A stretch of DNA of 29,035 nt, from positions 1 through 29,035 of the forward strand of contig JAVMKC010000046.1 in the NCBI GenBank assembly GCA_031732795.1, read 5' to 3'. The stretch is from Accumulibacter sp031732795 (GTDB lineage: Bacteria > Pseudomonadota > Gammaproteobacteria > Burkholderiales > Rhodocyclaceae). Position 1 is the stretch's first letter, and the number at the start of each line of letters is the position of its first letter. The notes under the pieces are model-generated. The model was not told the origin of the DNA and made no database searches. It saw only the letters and a list, made by a program, of their open reading frames with translations. Below, one piece after another: positions 14,090-22,881 of this stretch. The position numbers and the translations under genes were made by a program.

Positions 14090-14515
14090 TTATTTGCGCA
14101 GGCTGTCGCGAATCTGGCGCAGCAGCACGACTTCTTCCGGATCGGCGACCGGTTCCGGCGCCGGCTCGGCCTTCTTGAGACGATTGATCTGCTTGACCAT
14201 CATGAAGATGATGAAAGCCAGAATGATGAAATTGACCAGGATGGTGATGAAGTTGCCATAGGCAAAAACCGGCACCTGGGCTTTTTTGAGCGCGTCGAGC
14301 GTCCGGGCCGTCCCTTCCGGGATCGTCCCGAGAACCAGAAACATGCCGGAAAAATCGAGCTTGCCGCCCATGACCCAGGCGACGAACGGCATGATCAGAT
14401 CGGCGACGACCGAATCGACGATTTTGCCGAAGGCGCCGCCGATGATCACGCCGACGGCGAGATCCATCACATTACCCTTCATGGCAAATTCTTTGAATTC
14501 CTGCATCATACTCAT
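14090..14515 (-). CDS. mscL: large-conductance mechanosensitive channel MscL
   Basis: This encodes 141 residues, the family length. MscL forms a homopentameric inner-membrane pore that opens under membrane tension and releases solutes after osmotic downshift. The N-terminal amphipathic helix (MSMMQEFKEFAMKGN) leads into TM1 with the AVGVIIGGAFGKIVDSVVADLI... pore segment, a periplasmic loop (about 50-75), TM2 (NFITILVNFIILAFIIFMMV) and a charged cytoplasmic helix ending RQIRDSLRK. AAGGAG lies about seven bases before the start at 14515. It is monocistronic, with its own TATAAT promoter and the shared terminator. Confidence 0.98.
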   Translation of the reverse strand: MSMMQEFKEFAMKGNVMDLAVGVIIGGAFGKIVDSVVADLIMPFVAWVMGGKLDFSGMFLVLGTIPEGTARTLDALKKAQVPVFAYGNFITILVNFIILAFIIFMMVKQINRLKKAEPAPEPVADPEEVVLLRQIRDSLRK

Positions 14516-14577
14516 GGCAACTCCTTAAGATTTATCAAGTTTAAAAATTTTGTTTGTACCTCCCAACACCGGCGCGG

Positions 14578-14608
14578 ATTATACGAGCAATTTCAATCAG
14601 GTATGCAA
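14578..14608 (-). promoter_or_regulatory. sigma-70 type promoter for mscL
   Basis: On the minus strand a perfect TATAAT (14583-14578) follows TTGCAT (14608-14603) after 19 bases, slightly longer than ideal. The start would be near 14570, about 55 bases before the mscL ATG. It is immediately next to the 3' end of the aminotransferase gene. Confidence 0.6.
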
Positions 14609-14610
14609 CC

Positions 14611-15768
14611 TTATAGTGCACGTAGTTTTTCACCGGCCGCCGCCAGTGTACCCTCGCGTTTGGCGAAACAGAAGCGGATGACTCGGTCGTCATGGCCGTC
14701 GGCGTAAAATGCCGATACCGGGATGGCCGCCACGCCTGCTTCGCGGGTCAGCCAGCAGGCGAACTCCTGGTCCGGCAAGTCGGCAATCGCCTGGTAACGC
14801 GCCAACTGAAAATAGGTTCCTCGGCAGGGGAGCAATTCGAAACGTGAGCCGCGCAGTTGTTCGGCGAAAAATGCGCGTTTGTTCTCGTAGAATCCCGCCA
14901 AGTCAAGATACCGTGCGGCGTCGCGCATATAGGCGGCGATGCCCAATTGACACGGCGTATTGACGGTGAACACGTTGAACTGATGGACCTTGCGGAATTC
15001 AGCCATCAACTCGGCCGGAGCGAGAACATAGCCGACCTTCCAGCCGGTGATATGGTACGTTTTGCCAAAAGACGACACGACCAGGCTGCGCATCTTCAGT
15101 TCCGGATGACTGACGACACTTTGATGGGTGGCGCCGTCGAAAACGATGTGTTCATAAACCTCGTCGGACAGCAAAACCACATTCGTCCCGCGGATCAGGC
15201 CGGCCAGCGTCGCCAGATCATCGGCGGTGAGCAAGGCGCCGGTCGGATTGTGCGGTGAATTGATGATCATCATCCGGGTGCGTGGACCGAGCAGAGATCG
15301 CACGGCCTGCCAATCGGGCCGATAATCGGGAAAGAGCAGTCGCGAACGAATCGCCTTGCCACCAACGGCTTCGATCGCCGGCACATAGCTGTCATAGACC
15401 GGTTCGAAAACGATCACTTCATCCCCGTGGCGCACCAACGCGGCAATGGCCGTGAAAATGGCTTGCGTGGCGCCGGCGGTGACGGTGATTTCATGATCCG
15501 GGTCGTAAGATTGGCCATGAAGTGTCAACACCTTGGCGGCGATCGCTCGACGCAACTCGACGACCCCGGCCATCGGCGGATACTGATTGTGCCCCTCGCG
15601 CATCGCCCGTACCGTGGCCTCGAACAACTCGTCGTCAGCCTGGAAATCGGGAAACCCTTGCGAGAGATTGATGGCTCCACAATCAGCGGCAAGTTTTGAC
15701 ATCACCGTGAAAATGGTGGTGCCGATCGAGGGAAATTTCGAAACCAGGGAATCAGGAAATTTCAACAT
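14611..15768 (-). CDS. pyridoxal-phosphate aminotransferase, YbdL/methionine type
   Basis: This encodes 385 residues, a full fold-type I class I/II aminotransferase. It has INLSQGFPDF near residues 33-42, AGATQAIF (98-105, cofactor phosphate), NSPHNPTG (170-177), SDEVYEHIVF (201-210, cofactor ring) and the Schiff-base Lys about 236 in SSFGKTYHITGWKVGY. The GFPDF start and the FGKTYHITGWK block are closest to the E. coli YbdL methionine aminotransferase and kynurenine aminotransferase-like group. Such enzymes convert methionine or aromatic amino acids to their 2-oxo acids. The exact substrate cannot be read from sequence. It appears to stand alone: 222 bases separate it from the stop of the upstream RND gene, with mscL downstream under its own promoter. 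Confidence 0.92.
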   Translation of the reverse strand: MLKFPDSLVSKFPSIGTTIFTVMSKLAADCGAINLSQGFPDFQADDELFEATVRAMREGHNQYPPMAGVVELRRAIAAKVLTLHGQSYDPDHEITVTAGATQAIFTAIAALVRHGDEVIVFEPVYDSYVPAIEAVGGKAIRSRLLFPDYRPDWQAVRSLLGPRTRMMIINSPHNPTGALLTADDLATLAGLIRGTNVVLLSDEVYEHIVFDGATHQSVVSHPELKMRSLVVSSFGKTYHITGWKVGYVLAPAELMAEFRKVHQFNVFTVNTPCQLGIAAYMRDAARYLDLAGFYENKRAFFAEQLRGSRFELLPCRGTYFQLARYQAIADLPDQEFACWLTREAGVAAIPVSAFYADGHDDRVIRFCFAKREGTLAAAGEKLRAL

Positions 15769-15905
15769 GGCATCGCTTCACGATAGCTGCGGGATCAGGG
15801 AGGAGTAGTGTAGGGGTGACATCAGGCGCCAACAAGAAGAACCTTGCCGTGTTCCGTCAATGATCGGGCGGGATCGGCGAAGACTGGTCCAGCGTTCAGC
15901 AGCAG

Positions 15906-15940
15906 GCTTGACGATTCCAACCGCGGAGATATCGTCAAGC
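15906..15940. repeat. perfect inverted repeat after the RND pump gene
   Basis: GCTTGACGAT (15906-15915) and ATCGTCAAGC (15931-15940) form a perfect 10-bp dyad with a 15-base centre, in the 221-base gap between the RND gene and the aminotransferase start. No T-tract follows on either strand. It could be an operator upstream of the aminotransferase or a weak transcript end. The rest of the gap (15769-15989) shows nothing else. Confidence 0.5.
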
Positions 15941-15989
15941 TGTAATGCCGATGGTTCCGACCCACCAAGCGCCAACAGGCGGTCCGAGG

Positions 15990-18900
15990 TCAGGATGATG
16001 CGTCCGGCAACGCGGGCTTTTTTTGCAGCCAACCGATCAGATCGTCGATGTAAGTGAACACCACCGGGATGACCAGCAGGCTGAGGAAAGTTGAACTGAT
16101 CAGGCCGCCGATGACGACGATGGCCATCGGTGCGCGGAAGCTCGGGTCGGTGCCGAGACCGATGGCAATCGGCAGCATGCCGGCGCCCATGGCAACGGTG
16201 GTCATGATAATCGGCCGGGCGCGCTTGCGGCAGGCGTCGATCAGCGCCGACCAGCGGTCGAGACCGTGTTCGCGACGCGCCAGCAGGACGTAGTCGACCA
16301 GCAAGATCGAATTTTTGGTGGCGATGCCCATCAGCATGATCAAGCCGATCATCGACGGCATCGACAGCGCTTGGCGGGTGAGGAACAACGCCAGAAAAGC
16401 GCCCGGTACCGACAGGACCAGCGCGGCGAGGATGGTCAGCGGTTGGACGAAATCCTTGAACAGCAGAACCAGCACGACGTAGATGCACAACACGCCAGTG
16501 ACCATCGCCAGCGCGAAGCTCGCGAACAATTCGCCCATCGCTTCGGCGTCGCCGATAGTGGTTTGCAGCACGCCGGGAGGCAGGTTTTTCAAGCTGGGCA
16601 GGGCGAGTGCCAACTGTTCGATTTCGCCGAGCGGTTGCTGGTTGAGCTCGATCTCGAAATTGATGTTGCGCAGCCGGTCGTAACGGTCGATTTCCGCCGG
16701 TCCGCCGGCAATCGACAGCGTGGCGACGTTGGCGATCATCACCGGTCCGCGCTTGCCCGGCACGGTCATCCGGCCGAGCAGCGCCAAATCCTGACGGGCG
16801 GCGGGCGGCAGGCTGACGACGATCGGCAGTTGCCGCTGCGCGAGATTGAGTTTGGCCAACCCCTGGTCGTAGTCACCAGCGGTGGCGATGCGCAAGGTGT
16901 CGGCGATTGCCGCCGAGGTGACGCCGAGGTCGGCCATGCGCGCGAAATCGGGACGGACGATCAGTTCCGGACGTACCAGGCTGGCGGTCGAGGTGACGGC
17001 GCCGATGCCGGGCAGGCCGCGCAGTTCGCGCTCGACTTGGCGGGCGTGCGTAGCGAGCAGTTCCCCGTTCTCGCTGGCCAACACCAACAGATATTTTTCT
17101 CCCGAACCGCCGAGACCGACTTTGATCTGCGCGCCCGGCAACTCGGTCAAGGCTTGGCGTAACTGGCGTTCGATCTGCGCCTTGCGGATGCCACGCCGTT
17201 CGTCGCGCGGGGTCAAGGTCAAGGTCAGCGTCGCCTTGCGGCTTTCCGCGGCGCCGGCCACGGCGAACGGATCGCTGCCGGCGCTGCCACCACCGATGGC
17301 GGTATAGACCATTTTTACTTTCGGATGACTTTGGACGATCTGCCGTGCTTTTTCGGCGGCGAGATAAGTATCGCGAAACGTGCTCCCAGGGGCCAGCGAC
17401 AGATAAACCTGTGTTTGTGACATGTCGTCTGGCGGCAGGAATCCTTTGCCGAGCAACGGAACCAGCGCCAGGGAAACAATCGAGAAGGCCAACGCCGCCA
17501 GCAGAGTCAGCCGTCGATGCGCCAGACATCGTTGAACCGCGCCGAGGTAGACCGGCAGCCAACGCGGCTCATTCCGTTCGCCGCTTGGCGGTTTGAGCAG
17601 ATAGGCGGCCATCATCGGGGTCAGCAGACGGGCGACGACCAGCGAAAAGAAAACCGCGATCGCCGCGGTCCAGCCGAATTGAACGAAAAATTTACCGGCG
17701 ACGCCGCTCATGAACGCGGTCGGCAAAAAAACGGCGATCAGGGTGAAGGTCGTGGCGATCACCGCCAGGCCGATTTCGTCTGCCGCTTCGAGCGCGGCCT
17801 GGAACGGCGTTTTACCCATCGCCAGGTGACGGATGATGTTTTCGATTTCGACGATCGCGTCGTCGACCAGGATGCCGACGACCAGCGACATCGACAGCAG
17901 GGTGACGACGTTGAGGGTGAAGCCCATCAGCTGCATCACGGCGAACGCCGGTACGATCGACAAGGGCAGGGCGGTCGCCGAAACCAGCGTCGCCCGCCAG
18001 TCGCGCAGGAACAGCCAGACGACGATCACCGCCAGGATCGCTCCTTCGATCAACAAGGACATCGAGCCATGAAAGTTTTCCGCCACCGGATCGACGAAGT
18101 TGAACGCCTCGGTGAAGGTGATGTGCGGATTTTCGCGCCGCAGCGTGTCGAGTCTGGCACGGACCTGCTCGGCGACTTCGACTTCACCGGCGCCACGGCT
18201 GCGGGTGATTTCGAAGCCGACCACCGGTCGGCCGTCGAGCAGCGCTGCCGAACGTTGCTCGGCGACGGTGTCGCGGACCGTCGCCAACTGATCGAGTCGT
18301 ATCCGCCGGCCGTCGGCGAGAACCAGCTCCATCGCCGCCAATTCGGCGGCCGTGCGCACCGTGGCGATGGTACGCACCGATTGTTCCAGACCTCCCACGT
18401 CGGCGCGGCCGCCGGAAGCTTCCTGCTGGACCTGGCGAAGCTGCCGGGAAATGTCGGCTGCCGTGGCGTTGAGGGCCAGCAGCCGCGCTGGGTCGAGTTC
18501 GACGTGCACTTCGCGGCTTACCCCGCCGACCCGCGCTACCGCGCCGACACCGCGCACGCCGAGGATCGTCTTGCTGACCGCATGGTCCACGAACCAGCTC
18601 AGCGCTTCGTCGTCCAGGCGGCTGGAAGCGACGGTGTAGGTCAGGATCGGCGCTCCCGAGAGCGTGACGCGGGTGATCGTCGGGTCCTTGAGATCGCCGG
18701 GCAGATCGGAACGGATGCGCGCCACGGCGTCGCGGACGTCATCGACCGCTTCCTGGACCGGTTTTTCGAGGCGGAACTCGACGGTGACCACCGCCGTGCC
18801 GTCCTGCACTTTGCTGTAGATATGCTTGATGCCCTGCAAAGTGGCCACCGAATTTTCGATCTTGCGCGCCACTTCGGTTTCCATCTGCGCCGGCGCCGCG

Positions 18901-19061
18901 CCTGGAAGCACGGCGGTGACGGCGACGGTCGGCAGATCGACGTCCATGAACTGCTGGATTTTCATTGCCCGGAAGGCGATCACCCCGAACAGCGTCAAGA
19001 CGATGAACAGCAGGATCGCTGGCGTCGGATTGCGGATCGACCAGGCGGAAAAATTGATCAC
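15990..19061 (-). CDS. RND efflux pump, inner-membrane transporter (HAE-1 type)
   Basis: This encodes 1023 residues, full length. As a homotrimer in the inner membrane it exchanges protons for drugs or other hydrophobic compounds and passes them to an outer-membrane channel. TM1 follows the short WSIRNPTPAILLF start. A long periplasmic loop, TM2-6, a second loop and TM7-12 follow. The proton relay Asp-Asp pair lies in GILVDDAIVEIENI of TM4 (about residue 400) and the partner Lys in MGIATKNSILLVDY of TM10. The start is GTG at 19061 and overlaps the adaptor's TGA stop by four bases (GTGA), so translation is coupled. No outer-membrane partner gene is in the window. Drug range unknown. Confidence 0.96.
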   Translation of the reverse strand: MINFSAWSIRNPTPAILLFIVLTLFGVIAFRAMKIQQFMDVDLPTVAVTAVLPGAAPAQMETEVARKIENSVATLQGIKHIYSKVQDGTAVVTVEFRLEKPVQEAVDDVRDAVARIRSDLPGDLKDPTITRVTLSGAPILTYTVASSRLDDEALSWFVDHAVSKTILGVRGVGAVARVGGVSREVHVELDPARLLALNATAADISRQLRQVQQEASGGRADVGGLEQSVRTIATVRTAAELAAMELVLADGRRIRLDQLATVRDTVAEQRSAALLDGRPVVGFEITRSRGAGEVEVAEQVRARLDTLRRENPHITFTEAFNFVDPVAENFHGSMSLLIEGAILAVIVVWLFLRDWRATLVSATALPLSIVPAFAVMQLMGFTLNVVTLLSMSLVVGILVDDAIVEIENIIRHLAMGKTPFQAALEAADEIGLAVIATTFTLIAVFLPTAFMSGVAGKFFVQFGWTAAIAVFFSLVVARLLTPMMAAYLLKPPSGERNEPRWLPVYLGAVQRCLAHRRLTLLAALAFSIVSLALVPLLGKGFLPPDDMSQTQVYLSLAPGSTFRDTYLAAEKARQIVQSHPKVKMVYTAIGGGSAGSDPFAVAGAAESRKATLTLTLTPRDERRGIRKAQIERQLRQALTELPGAQIKVGLGGSGEKYLLVLASENGELLATHARQVERELRGLPGIGAVTSTASLVRPELIVRPDFARMADLGVTSAAIADTLRIATAGDYDQGLAKLNLAQRQLPIVVSLPPAARQDLALLGRMTVPGKRGPVMIANVATLSIAGGPAEIDRYDRLRNINFEIELNQQPLGEIEQLALALPSLKNLPPGVLQTTIGDAEAMGELFASFALAMVTGVLCIYVVLVLLFKDFVQPLTILAALVLSVPGAFLALFLTRQALSMPSMIGLIMLMGIATKNSILLVDYVLLARREHGLDRWSALIDACRKRARPIIMTTVAMGAGMLPIAIGLGTDPSFRAPMAIVVIGGLISSTFLSLLVIPVVFTYIDDLIGWLQKKPALPDASS

Positions 19062-20185
19062 GGCTGGGCTCCCTCCGCGACGACCTTGACCCCGTCACCG
19101 TCGGCCAGGAAGCCGGCGCCGCTGTCGACCAATCGGGCCTGCGCGGGCAGACCAGCGGTGATTTCCACGCGCTCGGCCAGCCGTCTGCCGAGTTCGACTT
19201 TGGTCTGCGCAACGCGGTCTGTTCCCTCCAGCCGAAAAACATAGGCAAAACCGTCGCGCAGGACGACGGCGTTTTGTGGAACGGTCAATGCCGGCCGGCG
19301 CGCCAGTTCGAACTCGCCGCGGGCGAACATGCCGGCGCGCACCATCTCGGTCGCCGGCAGATCGACATACACCAGTCCATTGCGGGTTTGCGGATCGACA
19401 CTGGGCGAAACGGTGCGGATGCGGCCCGCTACACGTTCGCCGGTCGGCGTGGTCAGGGTGGCCGATACGCCCGCCCGCAAACTGGCCAGGTCCGCGGAGG
19501 GGACTTCAGCGCGCCATTCCAGTCGTCCGCCGCGGATCAACCGGAACAGATCCTGACCCGGCTGGGTCAGCGAGCCGACGGTGGCGCTACGTGCCGAAAT
19601 CACCCCATCATCCGGCGCCAGGACCTCGGTTTTGCGCATCCGCAATTCGGCGGCTTGCTGACGGGCCCGGGCGGCGGCCAGGCGCGCGGCGGCGGTCTGG
19701 GCGGCGGTCTGGTATTGGGCGTCGAGTTGTGGACTGTAAAACCCTTGCGCGCGCAGTTCGCGCGCCCGAACGGCGTTGTTTTTCGCCTCGGTGGCCGCCG
19801 CTTGCAGTTCGGCGACCGCGGCTTGGCTTTCGCTGAGTTCGCTGGCGACGGTATCGCTGGCGATACGGGCCAGGACTTGTCCTTTCTTCACCCGGTCGCC
19901 GACTTGTGCCCGCACCTCGGTCAGACGGTAGTTGCTGATTTCCGCACCGATCGCCGCTTCCTGCCAAGCGAAAACGCTGCCGCTGGCCGGCAAAACCTGC
20001 GGCCAATCGAGGATTTGCGGGCTGACCAGACTGACGGTCAGCGCCGGTTTGGTCGGCGGAGCCGGTGCCGCGGGAGGCGATTCCTTGAACTGGAAAAACC
20101 CGACGACCAGGATGGCGACCAGAGCCAGCGTCAGAACGATTCGCCCAAGGCGGCCGGCGGGGAGTAACGAAGAGATGGTGGTCAT
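19058..20185 (-). CDS. RND periplasmic adaptor (membrane fusion) protein
   Basis: This encodes 375 residues from the ATG at 20185; an in-frame ATG at 20242 would add 19 charged residues before the membrane anchor, and neither has a strong ribosome site. One N-terminal helix (RIVLTLALVAILVVGFFQF) anchors it to the inner membrane, followed by a Pro/Ala linker. Then come the lipoyl half-motifs (AAIGAEISNYRLTEVRAQVGDRVKKGQVL and VLAPDDGVISARSATVGSLTQPGQ-type segments), an Ala/Glu/Arg-rich coiled hairpin (about 115-175), a beta-barrel domain and the membrane-proximal domain. It links the RND pump to an outer-membrane channel. It is the first gene of the pump pair, 102 bases after the amidase. Confidence 0.93.
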   Translation of the reverse strand: MTTISSLLPAGRLGRIVLTLALVAILVVGFFQFKESPPAAPAPPTKPALTVSLVSPQILDWPQVLPASGSVFAWQEAAIGAEISNYRLTEVRAQVGDRVKKGQVLARIASDTVASELSESQAAVAELQAAATEAKNNAVRARELRAQGFYSPQLDAQYQTAAQTAAARLAAARARQQAAELRMRKTEVLAPDDGVISARSATVGSLTQPGQDLFRLIRGGRLEWRAEVPSADLASLRAGVSATLTTPTGERVAGRIRTVSPSVDPQTRNGLVYVDLPATEMVRAGMFARGEFELARRPALTVPQNAVVLRDGFAYVFRLEGTDRVAQTKVELGRRLAERVEITAGLPAQARLVDSGAGFLADGDGVKVVAEGAQP

Positions 20186-20287
20186 GATGAGGGTTGGCTG
20201 GAGGTTAACGCGGTGGGGTTCGCGACGGACGACTATCCGCATCGAGCCACAGAATCGGCTCCGGCAGATAAAGACCCGGCGGCGGTT

Positions 20288-21097
20288 TCAGGAACCGGCA
20301 TACAGGCACGCGGCGATCCCGGTGGCGATGGCGTCGGCCATCCGGCCCTGGTAGTCCGGATCGTCGAGCAGTCGTTCCTCGTCACGATTTTTGATCACCC
20401 CGGCTTCGAAGAGCACGGCGGGCAGTGTCGTCTTGTACAGCACCACCAGCTTGTCATAGTAGTAGACCGCATTGTCGGCGTCGGCGGCCGGCCGCGGTTT
20501 GAGCGCCGAGGGGTCGTCATGATGCCGCGCCGGAACGAAGCCGAGACGGCGCAGGCGGGCGCCGATTGCCGACGCGCAGCGCAGGCTGGTCGGCAGATCG
20601 GGGTTGTCATGCGAAACGAACAGCGCAAAACCGGCATGATCGTCGCTGTAGGTCTGCGGCGTTCCCTGCCATTGCCAATCGCGCAGGAGATGCGGCTGTA
20701 CCGAGTCGTGATGGATGGAAATGAAGAAATCGGTGCCGGCAGCTTGTTGCGGCCGGGCGGGCAGACTCTCGATCCGGCCGTCGAAATTGATCGGACGAAC
20801 CTTCAGGCCGCGGCGGGGCAATTCGCCGGCCAGCCGGCGCGCCAACCGGTCGTTGAAGAGGTATTCGCTTTTTCCCCGCGCGCTGATCGCGCCCTGATCG
20901 ATGATGCCGTGGCCGACATCGACGGCGACTTCGCTGGCCACGGCGAGCGCAGACCCCACCAGCATCATCAGCAGAGCGAAGGTCTTTCGGTTACGGATCA
21001 AGGCCAAGCCGGCGTGACGGCCAGCGTTGGCCGGTGCTGGAACAGAAATCATCAAACCCCAGCCCGCCGCGAGCAGGGTCTTACGCGCCGGATGCAT
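20288..21097 (-). CDS. N-acetylmuramoyl-L-alanine amidase (Amidase_3)
   Basis: This encodes 269 residues. The zinc amidase cuts the bond between N-acetylmuramic acid and L-alanine in peptidoglycan. Motifs are VAVDVGHG (first zinc His), the Glu of SEYLFND, FFISIHHDS (second zinc His) and the catalytic Glu in AVLFEAGVIKN. The ATG at 21097 is one base after the DUF1840 stop (TGAGATG), arguing for coupling and this start. The first segment (TLLAAGWGLMISVPAPANA) looks like a signal peptide with an ANA cleavage site, but a second hydrophobic stretch (FALLMMLVGSALAVAS) follows at about 40-55, so a downstream TTG start is also possible. It acts in the periplasm. No AMIN domain is present. Confidence 0.92.
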   Translation of the reverse strand: MHPARKTLLAAGWGLMISVPAPANAGRHAGLALIRNRKTFALLMMLVGSALAVASEVAVDVGHGIIDQGAISARGKSEYLFNDRLARRLAGELPRRGLKVRPINFDGRIESLPARPQQAAGTDFFISIHHDSVQPHLLRDWQWQGTPQTYSDDHAGFALFVSHDNPDLPTSLRCASAIGARLRRLGFVPARHHDDPSALKPRPAADADNAVYYYDKLVVLYKTTLPAVLFEAGVIKNRDEERLLDDPDYQGRMADAIATGIAACLYAGS

Positions 21098-21098
21098 C

Positions 21099-21440
21099 TC
21101 AAAAATCGCCCGGCGCCTCCCACATCACGAAACCCTCGTCGGCCAGCGTCCGCTCGAACAGTTCGATCAGCGGAAAAGCGCGTTGTCCCAGACCAACGCG
21201 TGTTTCTTCGGCTTCATCCGCGTCGGCCGCGGGCGCTGTCGCTTCCGCTGACGGCGACGCAGATTGGCGCTGGGGATCGTGGACCGCATTCTGCAGACGG
21301 CGGATGGCGTCGGGCAGTTGTTCGGCGGTGAACACGCCGCGTGCCGAACACGTCTTGCCGACGATTTCCAACAATTGACGTGCCACCGGCGACATCATCA
21401 GAATCTGGCCGGAGGTGCTCGAGGTGAATTTGACTAGCAT
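21099..21440 (-). CDS. DUF1840 family protein
   Basis: This encodes 113 residues from the ATG at 21440; DUF1840 proteins begin MLVKFTSSTSG, as here, and AAGGA lies upstream. The longer frame back to 21506 adds 22 residues of no family similarity. The conserved N-terminal part is FTSSTSGQILMMSPVARQLLEIVGK. An acidic Ala-rich linker (about 60-80) separates it from the closing region with AFPLIELFERTLADEGFVMWE. It is soluble and cytoplasmic, of unknown function, and largely confined to betaproteobacteria. It is one base from the amidase and divergent from the DsrE gene. Confidence 0.9.
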   Translation of the reverse strand: MLVKFTSSTSGQILMMSPVARQLLEIVGKTCSARGVFTAEQLPDAIRRLQNAVHDPQRQSASPSAEATAPAADADEAEETRVGLGQRAFPLIELFERTLADEGFVMWEAPGDF

Positions 21441-21553
21441 TGACGGACGTTCCTTGAAGTTGATGAGCATGGAGCCTATTGTTGCACCTGCCGTGTGGAA
21501 TACCAACCATTTCCTGCCCGCCCGGCCAACGGAAACGATTTTTTGGAGAACTG

Positions 21554-21916
21554 ATGAAGATTCTGATGATTGTCAATGCGCCGGCTTACGGCAGCGAACG
21601 GATGTTGAGCGCGCTGCGTCTGGCGACGGCGCTGATGACGCGCGAGCGCGAGGACCAGTCCATCGAGATGGCCATTTTCATGATGTCGGATGCGGTGACT
21701 GTCGGTCTGCCGGACCAGAACCCATCCGACAACCGCGGCAGTCTGCAGACCATGCTCGATGAACTGCTGGGCCGTGGCGTACAAATCCGTTTGTGTCGTA
21801 CTTGCGCGCTGGCCCGCGGACTCGCGTCCTTACCGTTGATCGCCGGCATCGAGATCGCCACTCTCGCCGACCTGGCCGAATTCACCTTGCGTGCCGACAA
21901 GGTGATCACTTTCTGA
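21554..21916 (+). CDS. DsrE/DsrF-like family protein
   Basis: This encodes 120 residues from the ATG at 21554, with GGAG six bases upstream; the family's beta strand KILMIVNAPAYG follows directly. The fold is DsrE/F-like: the first strand, the YGSERMLSALRLATAL helix, AIFMMSDAV and the end FTLRADKVITF. A Cys-x2-Cys pair is present in RLCRTCALARG (about residues 81-84), where sulfur-handling members have active cysteines. It could transfer sulfur or act in redox sensing; the substrate cannot be read. It ends 12 bases before oxyR, so the two are probably cotranscribed. Confidence 0.9.
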   Translation: MKILMIVNAPAYGSERMLSALRLATALMTREREDQSIEMAIFMMSDAVTVGLPDQNPSDNRGSLQTMLDELLGRGVQIRLCRTCALARGLASLPLIAGIEIATLADLAEFTLRADKVITF

Positions 21917-21928
21917 GGCCACCCGGCG

Positions 21929-22867
21929 ATGACCCTGACCGAGTTGCGTTACATCGTCACCCTGGCGCACGAGCGGCACTTCGGACGCGCCGCCGAAAAA
22001 TGCCATGTCAGTCAACCGACCTTGTCGGTTGCCGTGCAGAAAGTCGAAAAACGCTATCGGCTGATCTTGTTCGAGCGCTCGGCGACTGAAGTGCGGCTGA
22101 CGGCGATCGGCGAGCAGATCGTCCGCCAGGCTGAGCGGGTGCTCGAAGAAGCTCACAGATTGCGCGAAATCGCCGAGCAAGGCCAGGACCCCTTGCTCGG
22201 TCCGCTGCGCCTCGGGGTGATCTACACCATCGCGCCGTATCTGTTGCCGCGGCTGATTCCGGCCTTGAACAGCCGGGCGCCGAAGATGCCGCTTTATCTG
22301 CAGGAAAACTTCACCGTCAATCTGGCCGCGCAATTGCGACGTGGCGACCTCGACGCGATCATCGTCGCCTTGCCCTTCGCCGAGCCGGGGATCGTCTGGC
22401 AGGTGGTTTATGACGAACCGTTCTGCGTGGTTGCGCCAACCGCTCATCCCTTGTCGAACAGAACGTTGGTCGATCCCGATGAATTGGCCAGTGAAAATCT
22501 GCTGTTGCTCGGCAGCGGCAATTGTTTCCGCGACCAGGTGGTCCAGGCGTGCCCGCAACTCGCCGCTCCCGGCGGCACCGACGGCGCGCTGGAAGGCAGT
22601 TCGCTGGAAACGGTTCGCTATATGGTGGTAGGTGGCGTCGGCGTGTCGGTGGTCCCGGCGTCGGCGGCAGCATCGTGGCCGGAAGATCCGGCATTGCAAG
22701 TGCGGCCGTTCCGCCAGCCGTCACCGATGCGCGAAGTGATCATCGCTTGGCGTGCGACATTTCCGCGCCCGCAGGCGATCGATGTCTTGCGGGCGGCGAT
22801 CCTCGCCGCGCCGCCGCCCGGCGTCCGCTCGCGGGTATTGCCGACGAATCGGCCGACAGGCGGTTGA
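21929..22867 (+). CDS. oxyR: OxyR, LysR-type peroxide sensor
   Basis: This encodes 312 residues, LysR family. The N-terminal winged helix-turn-helix (about 1-60) includes HFGRAAEKCHVSQPTLSVAVQKVE, and the C-terminal sensor domain spans about 90-300. The peroxide-sensing cysteines are at positions 199 and 208 (SGNCFRDQVVQAC), the same numbers and spacing as E. coli Cys199/Cys208, which form a disulfide on oxidation by peroxide. The RDQ after the first cysteine is also conserved. This makes OxyR rather than a generic LysR. It is just downstream of the DsrE gene and convergent with topB. A GAGG ribosome site lies about nine bases before ATG. The C-terminus has an unaligned Pro/Arg-rich tail. Confidence 0.94.
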   Translation: MTLTELRYIVTLAHERHFGRAAEKCHVSQPTLSVAVQKVEKRYRLILFERSATEVRLTAIGEQIVRQAERVLEEAHRLREIAEQGQDPLLGPLRLGVIYTIAPYLLPRLIPALNSRAPKMPLYLQENFTVNLAAQLRRGDLDAIIVALPFAEPGIVWQVVYDEPFCVVAPTAHPLSNRTLVDPDELASENLLLLGSGNCFRDQVVQACPQLAAPGGTDGALEGSSLETVRYMVVGGVGVSVVPASAAASWPEDPALQVRPFRQPSPMREVIIAWRATFPRPQAIDVLRAAILAAPPPGVRSRVLPTNRPTGG

Positions 22868-22881
22868 ACCAGCGGCGGGTT

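Noticed and set aside
17517..19244. Plus-strand frame of 575 codons opposite the RND pump
   Set aside because: It is antisense to a full-length RND transporter; its Arg/Asp/Gln-rich low-complexity product matches no family.
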